A DNA stretch of 64,000 nucleotides from an uncultured Tissierellia bacterium (GTDB taxonomy: Bacteria > Bacillota > Clostridia > Tissierellales > Tissierellaceae). A model generated the notes under the pieces. That model ran no database searches. It saw only the letters and a list, made by a program, of their open reading frames with translations, and had not been told where the DNA came from. The stretch covers positions 62,001 to 126,000 of the forward strand of contig CAMIXG010000002.1 in NCBI GenBank assembly GCA_946402705.1, written 5' to 3'. This document shows, in pieces, positions 18,296 to 26,923 of the stretch (position 1 is its first letter; each line of letters begins with the position of its first letter). The position numbers and the translations under genes are program-made.

Positions 18296-19132
18296 ATGGA
18301 ACTTAAAGGAAAACCAGTTGCCGATTATATAAAAGGAGAAACTATATTAGAAATTGAAAAACTTAAACAAAATAATATAGTTCCCAAATTGGCAATTATA
18401 AGATTAGGTGATAATCCAGATGATATTTCCTATGAAAAAAGCATTTTAAAATACTGCGAAACTGTAGGAGTAGAGGTAGATATTCATTTAAAGGGTGCGG
18501 AAATACTAACAAAAGAGTTAGTTCAGCTTATAGAGAGATTAAATCAAGATGTTTTAGTACATGGTATATTATTATTTAGACCATTACCAAAACAATTAGA
18601 TATATCTATTATTGCAAACTCTATAAGTCTTGATAAGGATGTAGACTGTATGAATAAAAATAATTTACTACCTATATTTTTAAGTAAAGATGGTAATTAT
18701 GCACCATCTACAGCAAGGGGAGTAATGGAACTATTAGCCTACTATGACATTGAATTAACTGGGAAAAATGTTGTAGTACTTAATCGTTCTGAAGTAGTGG
18801 GAAAACCTCTAGCTATGATGCTTTTAAATGAAAATGCAACTGTAACTATCTGTCACTCAAAAACTGAAAAGTTGGAAGAGATAACAAAAAGGGCTGATAT
18901 AGTAGTAACTGCTCTTGGTAAGGCTAAATTATTAGATGAAAGATATTTTAATGAAAAAGCCATAGTTATAGATGTTGGAATGAGTTTGGATGATTACAAT
19001 AAAATAAGTGGAGATGTGGATTATGACAAGGTTTATCATAAGGTAAATGCTATAACTCCTGTTCCAGGTGGAGTGGGAAGGATAACAACATCTGTACTTA
19101 TAAAACAATTAATAAATAATATCAAAGGGTAG
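18296..19132 (+). CDS. folD: FolD-like methylene-tetrahydrofolate dehydrogenase/cyclohydrolase, divergent active site
   Basis: FolD interconverts 5,10-methylene-, methenyl- and 10-formyl-tetrahydrofolate with NAD(P). The 278-residue protein has the full two-domain fold: KDVDC at 114-118, the nucleotide-binding region GKNVVVLNRSEVVGKPLAMM near 155-175, CHSKTE near 186 and the signature ITPVPGGVGRITTSV near 254. The active-site Tyr is kept (Tyr46) and the Asp in KDVD is kept, but the catalytic Lys (Y-x3-K) is Ile50 and the Gln of QLPLP is Phe94 (FRPLP). Similar variants exist in other Clostridia as far as I recall. The dehydrogenase may be kept and the cyclohydrolase weakened; this is inference. 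Confidence 0.85.
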   Translation: MELKGKPVADYIKGETILEIEKLKQNNIVPKLAIIRLGDNPDDISYEKSILKYCETVGVEVDIHLKGAEILTKELVQLIERLNQDVLVHGILLFRPLPKQLDISIIANSISLDKDVDCMNKNNLLPIFLSKDGNYAPSTARGVMELLAYYDIELTGKNVVVLNRSEVVGKPLAMMLLNENATVTICHSKTEKLEEITKRADIVVTALGKAKLLDERYFNEKAIVIDVGMSLDDYNKISGDVDYDKVYHKVNAITPVPGGVGRITTSVLIKQLINNIKG

Positions 19133-19154
19133 AGATTATCTCTACTCTTTTTTT
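19129..19154 (+). terminator. terminator after folD
   Basis: GTAGAG / CTCTAC (19129-19134, 19140-19145) with loop ATTAT and TCTTTTTTT. Confidence 0.85.
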
Positions 19155-19170
19155 GAACAATTAGATAAAT

Positions 19171-19210
19171 AAAGGGATGTATTCTTTTGGAATACATCCC
19201 TTTATATTTT
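19171..19210. terminator. bidirectional hairpin between folD and the PBP gene
   Basis: A 13-bp perfect stem (AAAGGGATGTATT / AATACATCCCTTT, 19171-19183 and 19191-19203) with loop CTTTTGG. T-rich sequence follows on the plus side and a weaker TTTATTT on the minus side, where it would end the penicillin-binding protein message. Confidence 0.75.
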
Positions 19211-19220
19211 TATATTAAGT

Positions 19221-22200
19221 TTAATCAAAGGTAAAGTCTACACCATCACCAGCATTTGGTTTAGTTTCAGTAGGCTTAGTTTCCTTTATCTTATCCTTTA
19301 CTTTTTCCTTAACCTTGTTTGTATCAGTAGGTTTGGTTTCAGTTCCACCTGTTCCATCAGGCATTACACCTTCACCAGTACTATTTTCTCCATCAAGTTC
19401 TACTTCTACTGCCTCATTATCATCTTCAGGTTTTGCTACTCCTGAATGGTCTGTACATTGAGCTGTTGGTAGAGTGTAAGCATAGTCTGGAGGTGTTATA
19501 CCACCATGTTTACTAGGATCATAAGGAGGTGTTCTCTTTATAAATACCTTATTAACTATGTTAGCCTCAGCACAACTATCAGTTGCAAGTTTTCCAGTAG
19601 CACTGTCTATTCTAGCAGATACATGAACATCACATGACTTTTTAGGTTCAGTACCTTTGGCAAAAATCTCAGTATAAACTCTTCCACCTCTAGGATCACC
19701 AGAGCAAGCTGATGTTGGTAGTAAACCGGAATCTCTACATACACTGACACTTACTATCCCATCTGGTCTGTCAAACTTAGGCTTAGCAGGCATACCTTCA
19801 TGAGCCTTGGTCATAATGTGTTTCCAAAGTTGAGCTGCACTACCACTACCTTTTGAAATAGTTATGGCAGGTGAGTCATTTCCTATCCAAACTCCAGTAG
19901 CATAGTGGGGAGAGAAACCTACAAACCATATATCTGCTTGATTAGTAGTAGTTCCTGTTTTACCAGCAGTAGCCATATTTGGAATTTGTGCCCTTCTTGC
20001 AATACCTCTAGTAACAGTTGTATTTAAAATATCTTTCATAATATAAGCTGTTTGAGGAGAAACTACCTTAGTTTCCATTTTTGTATTGTCTATTAATATG
20101 TTTCCATTTTTATCTTCTATTTTAGAAAAACTCATAGGTTCTATATAAGTTCCATCATTAGCTATAGTACCAAAGGCAGCTGTTATTTCAAGTGGAGTAA
20201 GTCCACGAGTCATACCACCAAGAGCTAAAGCAGATAGGTTTTCATCATTATAACTAGGATCTTCCTTTGATGTAACAAAACTATCATGTTCAGGATCAGA
20301 ATTTTTTATAATGCCCATTTTTTCTAAATATGGTAGGGAAGTTTGAACTCCCATTTTATCTAATACCTTAACAGCTGGTACATTGGCTGATTGTTCCACA
20401 GCAGTTCTAAGAGGCATAAGTCCTCTAAATTGATCTCTATACCAATTTCTTGGCCACATTTTCCCACCAGCATAAAATGGTATATCATCTATTGCTGAAG
20501 CAGCAGTAAATCCATTATCAAGTGCTGGAAGATAAGTTCCAATAGGTTTCATAACAGAACCAGGCTGTCTTTGAGATGCAGTAGCCCTATTTAAAACTTT
20601 TGCACCCTTTATATTTCTTCCTCCAACCAAGGCTTTGATATGACCATTTTTATAGTCTAAGATAACTGTAGCTGATTGTGGCTGAACTATTCCAGTAGTC
20701 GCCACTGAGAAATATTTCCCATTAATCAGCAGTGAATTTCCTTGTTTCGTATAGAAATCTGGTGTCTTATCTAAGAAATCGTTAGTTATAATTATTTCCT
20801 TGTTTTCATTTACGAAAAAGTCCCCTTCTGGTAAAGATATAGCACCAATATTATAAGTTACTAAGTTTTTATTATCATCAATACCATAGTAATCTGTAAT
20901 ATCTATATTATTTCTATAAGGTCTAAGTTTAGGAGATTTAAGTTTTAAACCGCCATTGTCAAAGCTAAATTCAGAACTAGATAACATTAAATCATCATTA
21001 TCATTTAGTATATTATTTCTTTGATAATACACTATGTTTCCATTGTTATCTATGATATCTCCTGAACCATTTCTCTTCCAATTAACTAGGACTGGCCCTT
21101 TTACTCCAGATGTATTACCTATTAATACATTTGTAAAATTATCATAGATATCTTCTAGTTCTTTTTGAAGTTTTAAATCTATAGTTGAATAGATTTTAAG
21201 CCCACCAGAGCTAAGTTCATTACGAGCATCTTCTTCAGTATAGTCAAGTCTAGTCATAAGAACTTCAACAACTTGATTTTTAACATAATCAGTAAAATAT
21301 GAAGATAAACCAGTAAGTTCTTTTGTTGCTGGTTTTAAATTGGCCCTAATATCCTCTTGTAATGCTTCATCATATTCTGCCTTTGTTATCTTATTTAACT
21401 TTAACATTTGTTGTAGGACAACTTTTTGTCTTTCTATGGAATTTGGATTAAATATAGCTATATATTTTTCTCCCATTAAATCCAAAGTTGCAATTGTATC
21501 ATGTTTCTCTGGGTCAAAATCTTCAGATCGTATAGTTTTATAAGGTGAGAAGTTTACACTACTCTGTGCAATACCTGCTATAAGTGCAGATTCTGCAATG
21601 GTAAGATCTTCCACATTTTTAGAGAAATATGCCTGTGCAGCTTCTTGTACACCATAAGCATTTTGTCCTAAAAATATACGGTTTAAGTAAAGTTCTAAAA
21701 TTTGATCCTTAGATAAAACACGCTCCACTTTTAAAGATAAATAAGCTTCTTTTATTTTTCTCTCCCAAGATTTTTCTCTAGTTAAGTAAACATTTTTAAC
21801 CAACTGCTGAGTTATAGTGCTGGCTCCCCTAACTATTCTACCAGCCTTAACATTATCAACGGCTGATGCAGCGATACCTCTAGGATCAATCCCCATATGA
21901 GACTCGAATCTTTCATCTTCTATTGATATAAAAGCATCTCTCAAATGTTTTGGCATTTTTTCTAATTTTACTACAGTCCTATTTTCAGGTGCCTGTATTT
22001 TTTCTATAACCTGCCCATCAGGACTTAAGATAGTTGATGTTTGGTCTAAAGAAGAATTTATATTAGTTGGGTCTATTTTCGGAACATCACGCAGAATAGA
22101 AAATACCATTCCAGCGGCTATGGCTCCTAGGATAAGACATATAACTAAGAAAATTAAAAGAAATTTTTTAAAGAAACCTCTCTTTTTTTTCTTTTTTCTT

Positions 22201-22259
22201 CTTTTACCCCTTTTAACATCTTGATCAATTCTATTATCATTTTTATTTTCTTCAGACAT
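19221..22259 (-). CDS. class A penicillin-binding protein (PBP1A family)
   Basis: This bifunctional enzyme polymerises glycan strands and cross-links peptides outside the membrane. The 1012-residue protein has a Lys/Arg-rich cytoplasmic start (residues 17-30), one membrane helix (about 31-55), and a GT51 transglycosylase domain with ISIEDERFESHMGID near 110 and RGASTITQQLVKN near 143. The transpeptidase domain carries SVMK (nucleophile Ser) near 575, SANVP near 634 and KTGTT near 752. A Pro/Thr/Glu/Lys-rich tail (from about 935) ends the protein. AAGGAGGT precedes the ATG. It is divergent from hflX. Confidence 0.94.
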   Translation of the reverse strand: MSEENKNDNRIDQDVKRGKRRKKKKKRGFFKKFLLIFLVICLILGAIAAGMVFSILRDVPKIDPTNINSSLDQTSTILSPDGQVIEKIQAPENRTVVKLEKMPKHLRDAFISIEDERFESHMGIDPRGIAASAVDNVKAGRIVRGASTITQQLVKNVYLTREKSWERKIKEAYLSLKVERVLSKDQILELYLNRIFLGQNAYGVQEAAQAYFSKNVEDLTIAESALIAGIAQSSVNFSPYKTIRSEDFDPEKHDTIATLDLMGEKYIAIFNPNSIERQKVVLQQMLKLNKITKAEYDEALQEDIRANLKPATKELTGLSSYFTDYVKNQVVEVLMTRLDYTEEDARNELSSGGLKIYSTIDLKLQKELEDIYDNFTNVLIGNTSGVKGPVLVNWKRNGSGDIIDNNGNIVYYQRNNILNDNDDLMLSSSEFSFDNGGLKLKSPKLRPYRNNIDITDYYGIDDNKNLVTYNIGAISLPEGDFFVNENKEIIITNDFLDKTPDFYTKQGNSLLINGKYFSVATTGIVQPQSATVILDYKNGHIKALVGGRNIKGAKVLNRATASQRQPGSVMKPIGTYLPALDNGFTAASAIDDIPFYAGGKMWPRNWYRDQFRGLMPLRTAVEQSANVPAVKVLDKMGVQTSLPYLEKMGIIKNSDPEHDSFVTSKEDPSYNDENLSALALGGMTRGLTPLEITAAFGTIANDGTYIEPMSFSKIEDKNGNILIDNTKMETKVVSPQTAYIMKDILNTTVTRGIARRAQIPNMATAGKTGTTTNQADIWFVGFSPHYATGVWIGNDSPAITISKGSGSAAQLWKHIMTKAHEGMPAKPKFDRPDGIVSVSVCRDSGLLPTSACSGDPRGGRVYTEIFAKGTEPKKSCDVHVSARIDSATGKLATDSCAEANIVNKVFIKRTPPYDPSKHGGITPPDYAYTLPTAQCTDHSGVAKPEDDNEAVEVELDGENSTGEGVMPDGTGGTETKPTDTNKVKEKVKDKIKETKPTETKPNAGDGVDFTFD

Positions 22260-22298
22260 TAAATACCTCCTTAATTGATAAAAGGGTTTGATTTAATA

Positions 22299-22327
22299 AT
22301 TATATCATAGAAAAATATCATTGTTAA
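22299..22327 (-). promoter_or_regulatory. promoter of the PBP gene
   Basis: Read on the minus strand: TTAACA, 17 bases, TATAAT (plus coordinates 22322-22327 and 22299-22304). It lies about 40 bases before the ATG. Confidence 0.7.
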
Positions 22328-22393
22328 CGAACTATATCTTAATATAATATTACTTTTCCATTACAAATTACTGAAGAAAGAGATAATATATAG

Positions 22394-22422
22394 TTAGAAA
22401 AACTTTCAATTAATGATATAAT
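22394..22422 (+). promoter_or_regulatory. promoter of hflX
   Basis: TTAGAA (22394-22399), 17 bases, TATAAT (22417-22422). The -10 covers the upstream ATG at 22421, so that ATG cannot be the start of HflX. Confidence 0.6.
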
Positions 22423-22450
22423 GAAACTATATAATATTAGGAGTGATAAA

Positions 22451-23728
22451 TTGACTCAAAAAGAAACGAATTTGGAGAGAGTGTTAATAGTAGGATTGAA
22501 TTTACCTAATGACAAGATAGATATAGAAAATTCTTTAGATGAATTAGAAGAATTAGTAAAGGCAGCAGGTGGTGAAGTAATAGGTAGGATACTTCAAAAT
22601 GCTAATAATATAAATGTTTCCTACTTTATTGGTAAGGGAAAGGCAGAGGAGATAGTTACCTATGCAGAAGAATTAGATGTGAGTACTATAGTTTTCAATG
22701 ATGAGTTATCAGGAGCACAAATAAGAAATTTAGAGAAGTTAATAGATAAAAAAATAGTAGATAGAACCAATTTAATTTTAGATATCTTTGCAAGTAGGGC
22801 TAGTACAAAAGAGGGAAAACTTCAAGTAAAACTTGCCCAACTACAGTATAGACTTCCAAGATTAATAGGCTTTAGGGATTATCTTTCAAGAGAAGGTGGA
22901 GGTATAGGAACTAGAGGACCTGGGGAGCAAAAATTAGAAACAGATAGAAGACATATTTTGAGGGAAGTAAATAATATAAAACATGAACTTAAGGAAATAG
23001 GAAAAAATAGGGAACTAAAGAGAAAGCAAAGACGAAATGCTGATATTCCAATAGTGGCACTGGTTGGATATACAAATGCAGGAAAATCCACCCTGTTAAA
23101 TCAAATGATAGATGATGAAGATGGAAGTCTAGATAATAAGGTTTTTGTAAAAGATATGTTATTTGCAACTTTGGATACTACGCTTAGGAAAAGTAAGCTT
23201 CCAAATGGACAAAGGTTTTTATTAACAGATACAGTTGGTTTTGTATCTAAACTACCAACTAAGCTAGTGGAAGCATTTAAAAGTACACTAGAAGAGGTTA
23301 AATATGCTGACCTAATCTTACATGTAGTAGATGGATCAAATCAAGATTTAGATATTCAGATGGATACAACCTTTAAAATCTTAGAGGACTTGGATATCTT
23401 AGATAAACCTATGGTAACAGTTTTTAATAAAAAAGATAGGTATAAAATAGAAGATTTAATATATGATAGTGAATTAGTGGATGAAAAAATATTTATATCT
23501 GCTCTAAATAGAGAAGATATAGATTTATTACTGGAAATGATAGAGAAAAATTTACCACAAAAATTTAAAAAAGTGAATATTAATATACCGTATGGAGAAG
23601 AAAATATACTTAATTATTTTATGAAACATTACGAGATACACAACCTAGAATATACTGAAAAAGGAACTATGATATCTTTAAATATTAATCATATAGATTT
23701 TAGTAAGTACAATAACTATATTATTTAA
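22451..23728 (+). CDS. hflX: GTPase HflX
   Basis: HflX binds the 50S subunit and splits stalled or hibernating ribosomes. The 425-residue protein has the HflX N-terminal domain with YFIGKGKAEEI near 65, a coiled helical linker (about 145-190), then the GTPase domain with GYTNAGKSTLLNQM near 207, DTVGFVSKLP near 260, NKKD near 325. RGPGEQKLETDRR near 158 is a family hallmark. I chose TTG 22451 with AGGAGTGAT upstream. The Nudix gene follows after 16 bp and is probably co-transcribed. Confidence 0.94.
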   Translation: MTQKETNLERVLIVGLNLPNDKIDIENSLDELEELVKAAGGEVIGRILQNANNINVSYFIGKGKAEEIVTYAEELDVSTIVFNDELSGAQIRNLEKLIDKKIVDRTNLILDIFASRASTKEGKLQVKLAQLQYRLPRLIGFRDYLSREGGGIGTRGPGEQKLETDRRHILREVNNIKHELKEIGKNRELKRKQRRNADIPIVALVGYTNAGKSTLLNQMIDDEDGSLDNKVFVKDMLFATLDTTLRKSKLPNGQRFLLTDTVGFVSKLPTKLVEAFKSTLEEVKYADLILHVVDGSNQDLDIQMDTTFKILEDLDILDKPMVTVFNKKDRYKIEDLIYDSELVDEKIFISALNREDIDLLLEMIEKNLPQKFKKVNINIPYGEENILNYFMKHYEIHNLEYTEKGTMISLNINHIDFSKYNNYII

Positions 23729-23744
23729 AAGGAGTGTGTTAGAT

Positions 23745-24182
23745 ATGTTGATAAGAAATTGTGCAGGTGGATTAGTTTTTAATGGTGAGTCTGTGTTTAT
23801 TTTAAAAAATGATAAGGGTGAGTGGGTATTTCCAAAGGGTAAAATTTTGGAAGACGAATTATCCAGTGAGGCTGCAATTAGAAAAGTATCAGATGAAGGT
23901 GGAGTAAATGCAGAGATAGTATCAGTTGCTGGAGATACAGCCTACGAGTTTTATTCCATTACAAGAGAACAACCAGTTTGTAATAAGATAACCTGGTTTG
24001 TTATGGAATCCGACTCTCCAAATTATATAATAAATACAGATGAAGGCTTCAGAGATGGAGGTTTCTTTTGTATAGAAGATGCCATGAAACTAATAACTTA
24101 CAGTCAAGATAGGTCCTTATTAACACTGTCTAACGAAAAATATATAGAGATTAAAAATGAGGTTTTGGAGTATACAAAATAA
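23745..24182 (+). CDS. Nudix-domain protein with altered Nudix box
   Basis: A 145-residue single-domain protein. The Nudix box spans residues 32-54 (G32, E38, R46, then KVSDEGGV). Against the consensus G-x5-E-x7-R-E-U-x-E-E-x-G-U, the Glu after Arg is Lys47 and the first Glu of the metal-binding pair is Asp50; Glu51 is kept. Hydrolysis of nucleoside-diphosphate-linked substrates is the family role, but this protein may be slow, altered or a binding protein. Start ATG 23745 is supported by AAAGGAG. It follows hflX closely. Confidence 0.75.
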   Translation: MLIRNCAGGLVFNGESVFILKNDKGEWVFPKGKILEDELSSEAAIRKVSDEGGVNAEIVSVAGDTAYEFYSITREQPVCNKITWFVMESDSPNYIINTDEGFRDGGFFCIEDAMKLITYSQDRSLLTLSNEKYIEIKNEVLEYTK

Positions 24183-24193
24183 TATGAGTTATT

Positions 24194-24234
24194 AAATAAA
24201 GAGAAATAAGGTATAGCCTTATTTTTCTTTATTT
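24194..24234. terminator. long hairpin between Nudix and YigZ-like genes
   Basis: An 18-bp stem with one G-T pair (24194-24211 and 24217-24234) and a five-base loop. T-rich stretches lie in its 3' arm. It ends directly before the AAAGGAGGG site of the next gene. Confidence 0.7.
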
Positions 24235-24246
24235 AAAGGAGGGAGT

Positions 24247-24900
24247 ATGAAGGACTTAGAGTACAAAACGATATATAGGGCAGGAGAAGATGAAATAATT
24301 ATAAATAAATCTAAATTTATAGGATATAGTAAGCCTGTAGAGTCCGAAGAAGATGCAGTAGCATTTATAGAGGAAATTAGAAAAAAACACCATGATGCAA
24401 CTCATAATGTCTGGGCCTATGTAATTGGAAAAGATAGCAGAATCCAAAGATTTAGCGATGATGGAGAACCATCAGGCACGGCTGGAATTCCAATGTTAGA
24501 AGTTATAAAAAAAGAGGGAATAGTTGATGCAGTTGTAGTTGGGACTAGGTATTTTGGAGGGGTAAAGCTTGGGGCAGGAGGTCTTATTAGGGCCTATACT
24601 AAGAGTGCAAAAATAGGACTTGATGCTGGTATAATAGTAGATATGGTTTTAAATAAAATAATAAAGGTCAGACTAGATTATACTTTATATGGAGCCTTTG
24701 AAAATTTTTTAATGACAAATAAATATATTATAAAAGATTCAGTTTTTGATGATGCAGTGAATATAGAAATATATGTGGAAGCCAAAGATATGGAAAACTT
24801 TACGGGAAAAATTATTGACTTAACAAATAATAATGCTGAAATAAAAGAAGTTGGAGAAGAGTACATTCCAATAAAAGATGGTAAGATAGTAAAAGAATAG
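24247..24900 (+). CDS. YigZ/IMPACT family protein
   Basis: The 217-residue protein has the two-part IMPACT layout: an N-terminal domain (about 1-120) with SKFIGYSKPV, HNVWAYVI, SDDGEPSGTAGIPML and GTRYFGGVKLGAGGLIRAY, followed by a ferredoxin-like C-terminal domain (about 135-205, DUF1949). Homologues YigZ and YvyE are linked to translation control, but no reaction is established. AAAGGAGGG precedes the ATG. A CoA-binding protein gene follows by 14 bp. Confidence 0.92.
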   Translation: MKDLEYKTIYRAGEDEIIINKSKFIGYSKPVESEEDAVAFIEEIRKKHHDATHNVWAYVIGKDSRIQRFSDDGEPSGTAGIPMLEVIKKEGIVDAVVVGTRYFGGVKLGAGGLIRAYTKSAKIGLDAGIIVDMVLNKIIKVRLDYTLYGAFENFLMTNKYIIKDSVFDDAVNIEIYVEAKDMENFTGKIIDLTNNNAEIKEVGEEYIPIKDGKIVKE

Positions 24901-24914
24901 AGGAGGAAGTCGAG

Positions 24915-25304
24915 ATGAGTATAAAACAAGAGCTGTTAGATAAAATGGTGTGGGCAGTAGTTGGTGCTACAGACAAGACAGATAGATATGGATATAAAAT
25001 ATTTAAAAAGTTGAAAGAACATGACTATACAACATATGGAATTCACCCTAAATTAGAAGAGCTTGATGGAGATAAAATCTATAAAAATTTGACTGATCTA
25101 CCAGAAAAAATTGATGTAGTTGATATGGTTGTAGGGCCTAATATAGCTATTGGAGTTTTAGAGGAAGCCAAAGAACTTGGGATAGAGTATATATTTTTTC
25201 AACCAGGAAGTTATAATGAAGAAGTTATAAAAAAAGCAGAAGAATTAGGACTTAAATATTTAGAAGATGATTGTATATATGCAACTCTTATAAACATGGA
25301 ATAG
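24915..25304 (+). CDS. CoA-binding domain protein (YccU type)
   Basis: A 129-residue single Rossmann-like domain of the CoA_binding_2 type. WAVVGATDKTDRYGYKIFKKL near residue 13 is the nucleotide-binding loop, YGIHPKLEELDG near 41 and VVGPNIAIGVLEEA near 73 follow, and IEYIFFQPGSYNEE near 91 and the DDCIYA end close the fold. The biological role of this small family is unknown; it resembles the CoA-binding part of succinyl-CoA synthetase alpha. AGAGGAGGAAG lies before the ATG. Confidence 0.87.
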   Translation: MSIKQELLDKMVWAVVGATDKTDRYGYKIFKKLKEHDYTTYGIHPKLEELDGDKIYKNLTDLPEKIDVVDMVVGPNIAIGVLEEAKELGIEYIFFQPGSYNEEVIKKAEELGLKYLEDDCIYATLINME

Positions 25305-25330
25305 AAGAGTTAAAATCATGAGAATTCTTA

Positions 25331-25339
25331 TGATATAAT
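25331..25339 (+). promoter_or_regulatory. extended -10 promoter before nadE
   Basis: TGA directly before TATAAT (25334-25339), 21 bases before the nadE ATG; the -35 region (TTAAAA, 25310-25315) is weak. Confidence 0.5.
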
Positions 25340-25360
25340 AGATTGGCTGGAGGAAGATAG

Positions 25361-26080
25361 ATGGAAAATATTGATTTACTTATAGAGAATTTAGTTAAAT
25401 GGATGCAGGACAAGGTTAAAGAGGCAAATGCTAAAGGTATAATATTTGGACTTAGTGGAGGTATAGATTCTGCTGTTATGGCAGGGCTAGCCAAGGCAGC
25501 TTTTCCAGATACTTCTTTAGGAGTAATCATGCCTTGTCATAGTAATGAAGAAGATGAACAACATGGAAGACTTGTGGCAGAAAAATTTAATTTAGAGATT
25601 ACAAAGGTGGATTTAACAAATACATATGATGTATTTTTACAAGGTGTGGATAATAATCTAGATAATAAGCTAGCAAAGTCAAATATTAAACCTAGGCTTA
25701 GAATGACAACACTATATTATTATGCACAGAATCTAGGATATCTAGTGGCTGGACCAACAAATAAATCTGAATTTGTAACTGGATACTTTACTAAAAATGG
25801 AGATAGTGGTGTTGATATTATGCCAATAGGAGATTTTGTAAAATCTGAAATTTATCAACTGGCAAAAGCCCTTGGTGTACCACAGGAGATAATAGATAAA
25901 ACTCCAAGTGCAGGTCTTTGGGAGAACCAGTCAGATGAAGAAGAGATGGGCTTTAGCTATGATGTATTAGAAGCTTATATAAAGGGAGAAAAGATAGATA
26001 CAGTATTAGATGATAAGATATCTAGAATGAATAAAATATCTAATCATAAGAGGACTTATCCTGAAATATATAAAAAATAG
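25361..26080 (+). CDS. nadE: NH3-dependent NAD+ synthetase
   Basis: NadE amidates deamido-NAD (nicotinate adenine dinucleotide) to NAD using ATP. The 239-residue protein is the single-domain, ammonia-using type: it has the PP-loop SGGIDSAVMAGLA at about residues 31-43, NKSEFVTGYFTKNGDSGVD near 137 and PSAGLWENQSDEEEMG near 180, but no N-terminal nitrilase-like glutaminase domain. It must therefore use free ammonia or a separate source. GGAGGAAGATAG precedes the ATG. The same lack of glutaminase is seen in the corrin amidases of this window. Confidence 0.95.
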   Translation: MENIDLLIENLVKWMQDKVKEANAKGIIFGLSGGIDSAVMAGLAKAAFPDTSLGVIMPCHSNEEDEQHGRLVAEKFNLEITKVDLTNTYDVFLQGVDNNLDNKLAKSNIKPRLRMTTLYYYAQNLGYLVAGPTNKSEFVTGYFTKNGDSGVDIMPIGDFVKSEIYQLAKALGVPQEIIDKTPSAGLWENQSDEEEMGFSYDVLEAYIKGEKIDTVLDDKISRMNKISNHKRTYPEIYKK

Positions 26081-26140
26081 ATGAAAAAATAGCGATACTA
26101 TGCTAAAATAGGTATAGAATTTTAAGAAGGAGAGATAAGA

Positions 26141-26863
26141 ATGGCAGGACATTCAAAGTGGAATAATATAAAACATAAAAAAGGTAAAGAAGATGCTAAA
26201 AGAGCTAAGGTATTTACTAAAATAGGTCGTGAATTAATGGTTGCTACAAAAGAGGGTGGACCAGATCCAGCTTTTAATCCAGCACTTTTATCAGCTATAG
26301 ACAAGGCTAAAGCAGCTAATATGCCTAATGATAATATAGAGAGAGCTATAAAAAAAGGTAGTGGAGAATTAGGTGGAAAAGACTTTGAAGAATTAATATA
26401 TGAAGGTTATGGACCAGGTGGAATAGCAGTAATGGTATCTGCCTTAACAGATAATAGAAATAGAACAGCACCAGAAGTTAGACATGCCTTTGAAAAAGGT
26501 ACTGGAAATCTTGGACAAGAGGGTTCTGTATCCTATATGTTCCAAAGAAAAGGTATGATAGGTATAGAAAAAGCTGATGGTATAGATGAAGAAACTCTTA
26601 TGATGCAGGCTATAGAATTAGGAGCAGAAGATTTTTCAGCAGAAGGAGAAGGTTTCGAAATAACTACAGCTGTAGCTGATTTTAATACTGTTAAAAAAGG
26701 TTTAGAAGAAGAAGGATATAATTTTGTTATATGTGAATTAACTTATATACCTGATAATACAATAGCAGTAGAAGATGAAGAAGAAGTAGAAAAACTTGAA
26801 AAATTAATAGACCTACTTGAAGACTTAGATGATGTTCAAGAAGTTTATACAAACTGGGAATAA
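26141..26863 (+). CDS. YebC/PmpR/TACO1 family protein
   Basis: The 240-residue protein starts MAGHSKWNNIKHKKGKEDAKR, the family signature, and has KEGGPDPAFNPALLSAIDKAKAANMPNDNIERA (residues 37-69) and YEGYGPGGIAVMV near 84. The family was described as transcriptional regulators, and more recent work links YebC to translation of proline-rich stretches. AGAAGGAGAG precedes the ATG. A TGC-TAAAAT element at 26101-26109 is a possible extended -10. It is monocistronic, ended by a strong hairpin. Confidence 0.95.
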   Translation: MAGHSKWNNIKHKKGKEDAKRAKVFTKIGRELMVATKEGGPDPAFNPALLSAIDKAKAANMPNDNIERAIKKGSGELGGKDFEELIYEGYGPGGIAVMVSALTDNRNRTAPEVRHAFEKGTGNLGQEGSVSYMFQRKGMIGIEKADGIDEETLMMQAIELGAEDFSAEGEGFEITTAVADFNTVKKGLEEEGYNFVICELTYIPDNTIAVEDEEEVEKLEKLIDLLEDLDDVQEVYTNWE

Positions 26864-26867
26864 TTAT

Positions 26868-26896
26868 AAATACACTCATATGAGTGTATTTTTTAT
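26868..26896 (+). terminator. terminator after the yebC-like gene
   Basis: AAATACACTCA / TGAGTGTATTT (26868-26878, 26881-26891) followed by TTTTA. Confidence 0.85.
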
Positions 26897-26923
26897 ATCT
26901 TATAAAATACAGGAGGTGCTTTG

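Noticed and set aside
22421..22450. ATG 22421 as the HflX start
   Set aside because: The ATG is part of the TATAAT promoter element and has no ribosome site; TTG 22451 has AGGAGTGAT and gives the usual length.
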